DNA of 7,202 nucleotides from Chloroflexota bacterium (GTDB taxonomy: Bacteria; Chloroflexota; Anaerolineae; 4572-78; J111), in the NCBI GenBank assembly GCA_003694775.1, contig RFJV01000756.1, positions 1 to 7,202 on the forward strand. Reading direction: 5' to 3'. Under the pieces are notes generated by a model. That model saw nothing but the letters and a program-made list of their open reading frames with translations. It was not told where the DNA came from and did not search any database. Shown piece by piece: positions 5,671 to 7,202 of this stretch (within the stretch, counting starts at the first letter, position 1; every line of letters starts with the position of its first letter). A program made the position numbers and the translations under genes.

Positions 5671-7077
5671 ATGGACACACAACATCGCAACCGCTTGCTC
5701 ACCGTACTCTTCCTCGGCGTGCTGATGGCCGCCCTGGATATTGCCATTGTCGGGCCGGCCTTGCCCACCCTGCGCGATTACTTTGCCATCGACGACCGGG
5801 CCGCCACCTGGCTGTTCACCATCTATGTTCTGTTTCACCTGGTTGGCACACCGCTGATGGCGAAGCTCTCGGATACGTTTGGTCGACGCGCCGTGTACCA
5901 GGCCGACCTTCTGCTGTTTGCCCTGGGGTCATTGACCGTGGCCCTGGCCCCCACCTTCAGCGTGGTGCTGGTAGGCCGGGCCGTGCAGGGATTTGGCTCC
6001 GGCGGGATTTTTCCGGTGGCTTCTGCCGTCATCGGCGACACGTTTCCCCCGGAAAAGCGGGGCAGTGCCCTGGGGTTGATTGGGGCGGTTTTTGGCCTGG
6101 CCTTTTTGATTGGACCGGTGCTCGGCGGCATTCTCCTGCTTTTTGGCTGGCGCTGGCTGTTTGCCGTCAACCTGCCGGTGGTGGCCGTGATTATGGTCAT
6201 GGCCGCGCCGCTCCTGCCGACTCGCCGGGTTGAGGGTCGGCCACCTTTTGACTGGGCCGGAATGACTACCCTGGGAGTGGCCCTGGCCGCGCTGACCTAT
6301 GGGCTTAACCAGCTTGACACGACCCACTTCTGGCAGAGTCTGCTAACGTGGCGGGTCGGGGGGCTGGCCCTGCTGGCCCTGGTCCTGCTGGGCCTGTTTG
6401 TGCGGATTGAACGCCGCGCCGCAGACCCGGTTATCCACCTGCGGTTGTTCAAAACCCGGCAGTTGGTGATTGCCGGCGCGCTGGCCTTTGGCGGCGGTCT
6501 GGGCGAAGCCGTAGCCGTATTTGTTCCGGCCTATGCCATTGCCGCCTTTGGCGTTGGCAAGTCGACGGCCAGCTTCTTGCTGATGCCGATGGTGCTGGCG
6601 CTGGCCGTCGGCGCGCCGCTGGCCGGTAAGTTTCTGGACCGGGTTGGTTCCCGGTCGGTGATACTGGCCGGCACGTCGATGCTGACCCTGGGTATGTTGG
6701 GCCTGGGGATAGCCGGGGCAAGCTGGGTGCTGTTTATCGGGGCGCTGATACTCGCCGGCCTGGGCCTTTCGGCGTTGGTGGGGGCGCCCTTGCGGTACAT
6801 TATGCTGGCCGAGGCCAGTCTGGAAGACCGGGCCGTGGCCCAGGCGTTGATTGTTATCCTTACCGGGGTGGGGCAGCTGGTCAGCGGGGCCACCATTGGC
6901 GCGGTGATAGACAGCGTCGGCGGGGGAACAGCCGGGTACGCGACAGCATATTCCGTAGCCGCGGTGGCCGCATTTGGTCTTCTGTTTTTGGCACTTTGGT
7001 TGAAAAAACGCCCGGCAGAACTGGCCGCCTTGAACGGGCAGACCCGGTTTACCCAGGCTGAAAAGCCGGCCTCGTAG
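5671..7077 (+). CDS. MFS transporter, DHA2 (EmrB/QacA-like) family
   Basis: A proton-coupled exporter of the inner membrane; the substrate cannot be read from sequence. The 468-residue product has about 14 membrane helices, the DHA2 arrangement. Family motifs are clear: LDIAIVGPALP with Leu22-Asp23 in helix 1; motif A, MAKLSDTFGRR (63-73, with Asp68), between helices 2 and 3; motif B around Arg103 (GRAVQGFGSGG); and motif C in helix 5, ending GPVLGG (148-153), typical of drug:H+ antiporters. No extracellular or cytoplasmic extra domain is present. ATG 5671 lies 16 bp after the upstream stop with only a weak GGAT-type site, so it probably depends on transcription from surE. Multidrug or metabolite efflux are both possible. 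Confidence 0.92.
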   Translation: MDTQHRNRLLTVLFLGVLMAALDIAIVGPALPTLRDYFAIDDRAATWLFTIYVLFHLVGTPLMAKLSDTFGRRAVYQADLLLFALGSLTVALAPTFSVVLVGRAVQGFGSGGIFPVASAVIGDTFPPEKRGSALGLIGAVFGLAFLIGPVLGGILLLFGWRWLFAVNLPVVAVIMVMAAPLLPTRRVEGRPPFDWAGMTTLGVALAALTYGLNQLDTTHFWQSLLTWRVGGLALLALVLLGLFVRIERRAADPVIHLRLFKTRQLVIAGALAFGGGLGEAVAVFVPAYAIAAFGVGKSTASFLLMPMVLALAVGAPLAGKFLDRVGSRSVILAGTSMLTLGMLGLGIAGASWVLFIGALILAGLGLSALVGAPLRYIMLAEASLEDRAVAQALIVILTGVGQLVSGATIGAVIDSVGGGTAGYATAYSVAAVAAFGLLFLALWLKKRPAELAALNGQTRFTQAEKPAS

Positions 7078-7086
7078 AGCCGGTTT
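7063..7086 (+). terminator. Weak hairpin at the end of the MFS gene
   Basis: AAGCCGGC (7063-7070) can pair with GCCGGTTT (7079-7086), with one G-U pair and an 8-base loop that contains the TAG stop codon. Only three T follow the stem before more G/C, so it is a poor intrinsic terminator. It may slow or process the transcript rather than end it. Confidence 0.3.
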
Positions 7087-7133
7087 GCCGGAGTACTGCG
7101 GAGCGATTCAGATACCTTAAAAGGTGTGGAAAT

Positions 7134-7170
7134 GGGGGTAAAAAGGGGGCAAAAGGGCTTGACAGGGGGG
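7134..7170 (+). other. G-tract series fitting the G-quadruplex rule
   Basis: Four runs of G on the + strand, at 7134-7138, 7145-7149, 7155-7157 and 7165-7170, are separated by loops of 6, 5 and 7 bases. This meets the common rule of four runs of at least three G with loops of 1-7. The third loop contains the complete TTGACA hexamer. Whether the structure forms in the cell is unknown. Confidence 0.45.
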
Positions 7171-7187
7171 AAAAAGTATGCTAATAT
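7159..7187 (+). promoter_or_regulatory. Strong sigma70-type promoter firing out of the window
   Basis: A perfect -35 TTGACA (7159-7164), 17 bp spacer, and TAATAT -10 (7182-7187) preceded by TGC (extended -10). The predicted start is near 7194, just after a GC-rich stretch (AGCGCC) between the -10 and the start. The match is the best in the window, and a GC-rich discriminator is typical of stable-RNA or stringently controlled promoters, so a tRNA, rRNA or highly expressed gene downstream is plausible, but its identity lies outside the window. The spacer and -35 are embedded in G-tracts. Confidence 0.75.
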
Positions 7188-7202
7188 AGCGCCTGTTGTT
7201 GA

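Noticed and set aside
4727..5725. A 332-codon plus-strand frame overlapping the PH/DUF1648 gene
   Set aside because: It is Pro/Arg/Ala/Gly-rich with no domain, whereas the overlapping frame has membrane helices, a PH-like domain and a coupled start.
7114..7125. Small palindrome ACCTT-AA-AAGGT upstream of the last promoter
   Set aside because: Arms of only 5 bp are expected by chance at this length and there is no second copy to suggest an operator.

Overview
The window is a moderately GC-rich stretch of bacterial chromosome with four complete genes, all on the + strand, and what looks like the first codons of a divergent gene at the left edge. A multimodular class A penicillin-binding protein with Ig-like extracellular modules, a SurE, a PH/DUF1648 membrane protein, an MFS exporter and GTAGGG-type palindromes in the spacers together suggest a Chloroflexota (Anaerolineae-like) genome. 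That assignment rests on general resemblance and no marker gene in the window fixes it.

Left edge (1-255): back-to-back promoters. One extended -10 promoter reads left towards a start codon at the window edge, and another reads right into the PBP gene. Between them is a GGATGAA-type heptad repeat. Positions 256-3609 encode a bifunctional peptidoglycan glycosyltransferase/transpeptidase with all the main catalytic motifs and two Ig-like modules. Its last ~55 codons run through three back-to-back palindromes (3444-3540) and look like a recently acquired tail.

The spacer 3610-3927 holds no convincing full gene. It contains a broken small reading frame, two perfect palindromes of 25 and 28 bp plus a degenerate one between them, and a threefold TATTCGTA tandem repeat. 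A compact co-directional group follows: surE (3928-4770), a PH/DUF1648 membrane protein whose GTG start overlaps the surE stop by 4 bp, and a 14-segment MFS transporter 16 bp further on. The first two are probably translationally coupled. The three genes share no obvious pathway.

The right edge (7078-7202) has a weak hairpin after the MFS gene and a near-consensus promoter (TTGACA, 17 bp, TGC-TAATAT) firing out of the window. It is overlapped by a G-tract series that fits the G-quadruplex rule.

I do not see a clear new defence, mobile or biosynthetic system. The observations most worth following are the palindrome block that has become part of the PBP reading frame, and the repeat-rich, broken spacer next to it.
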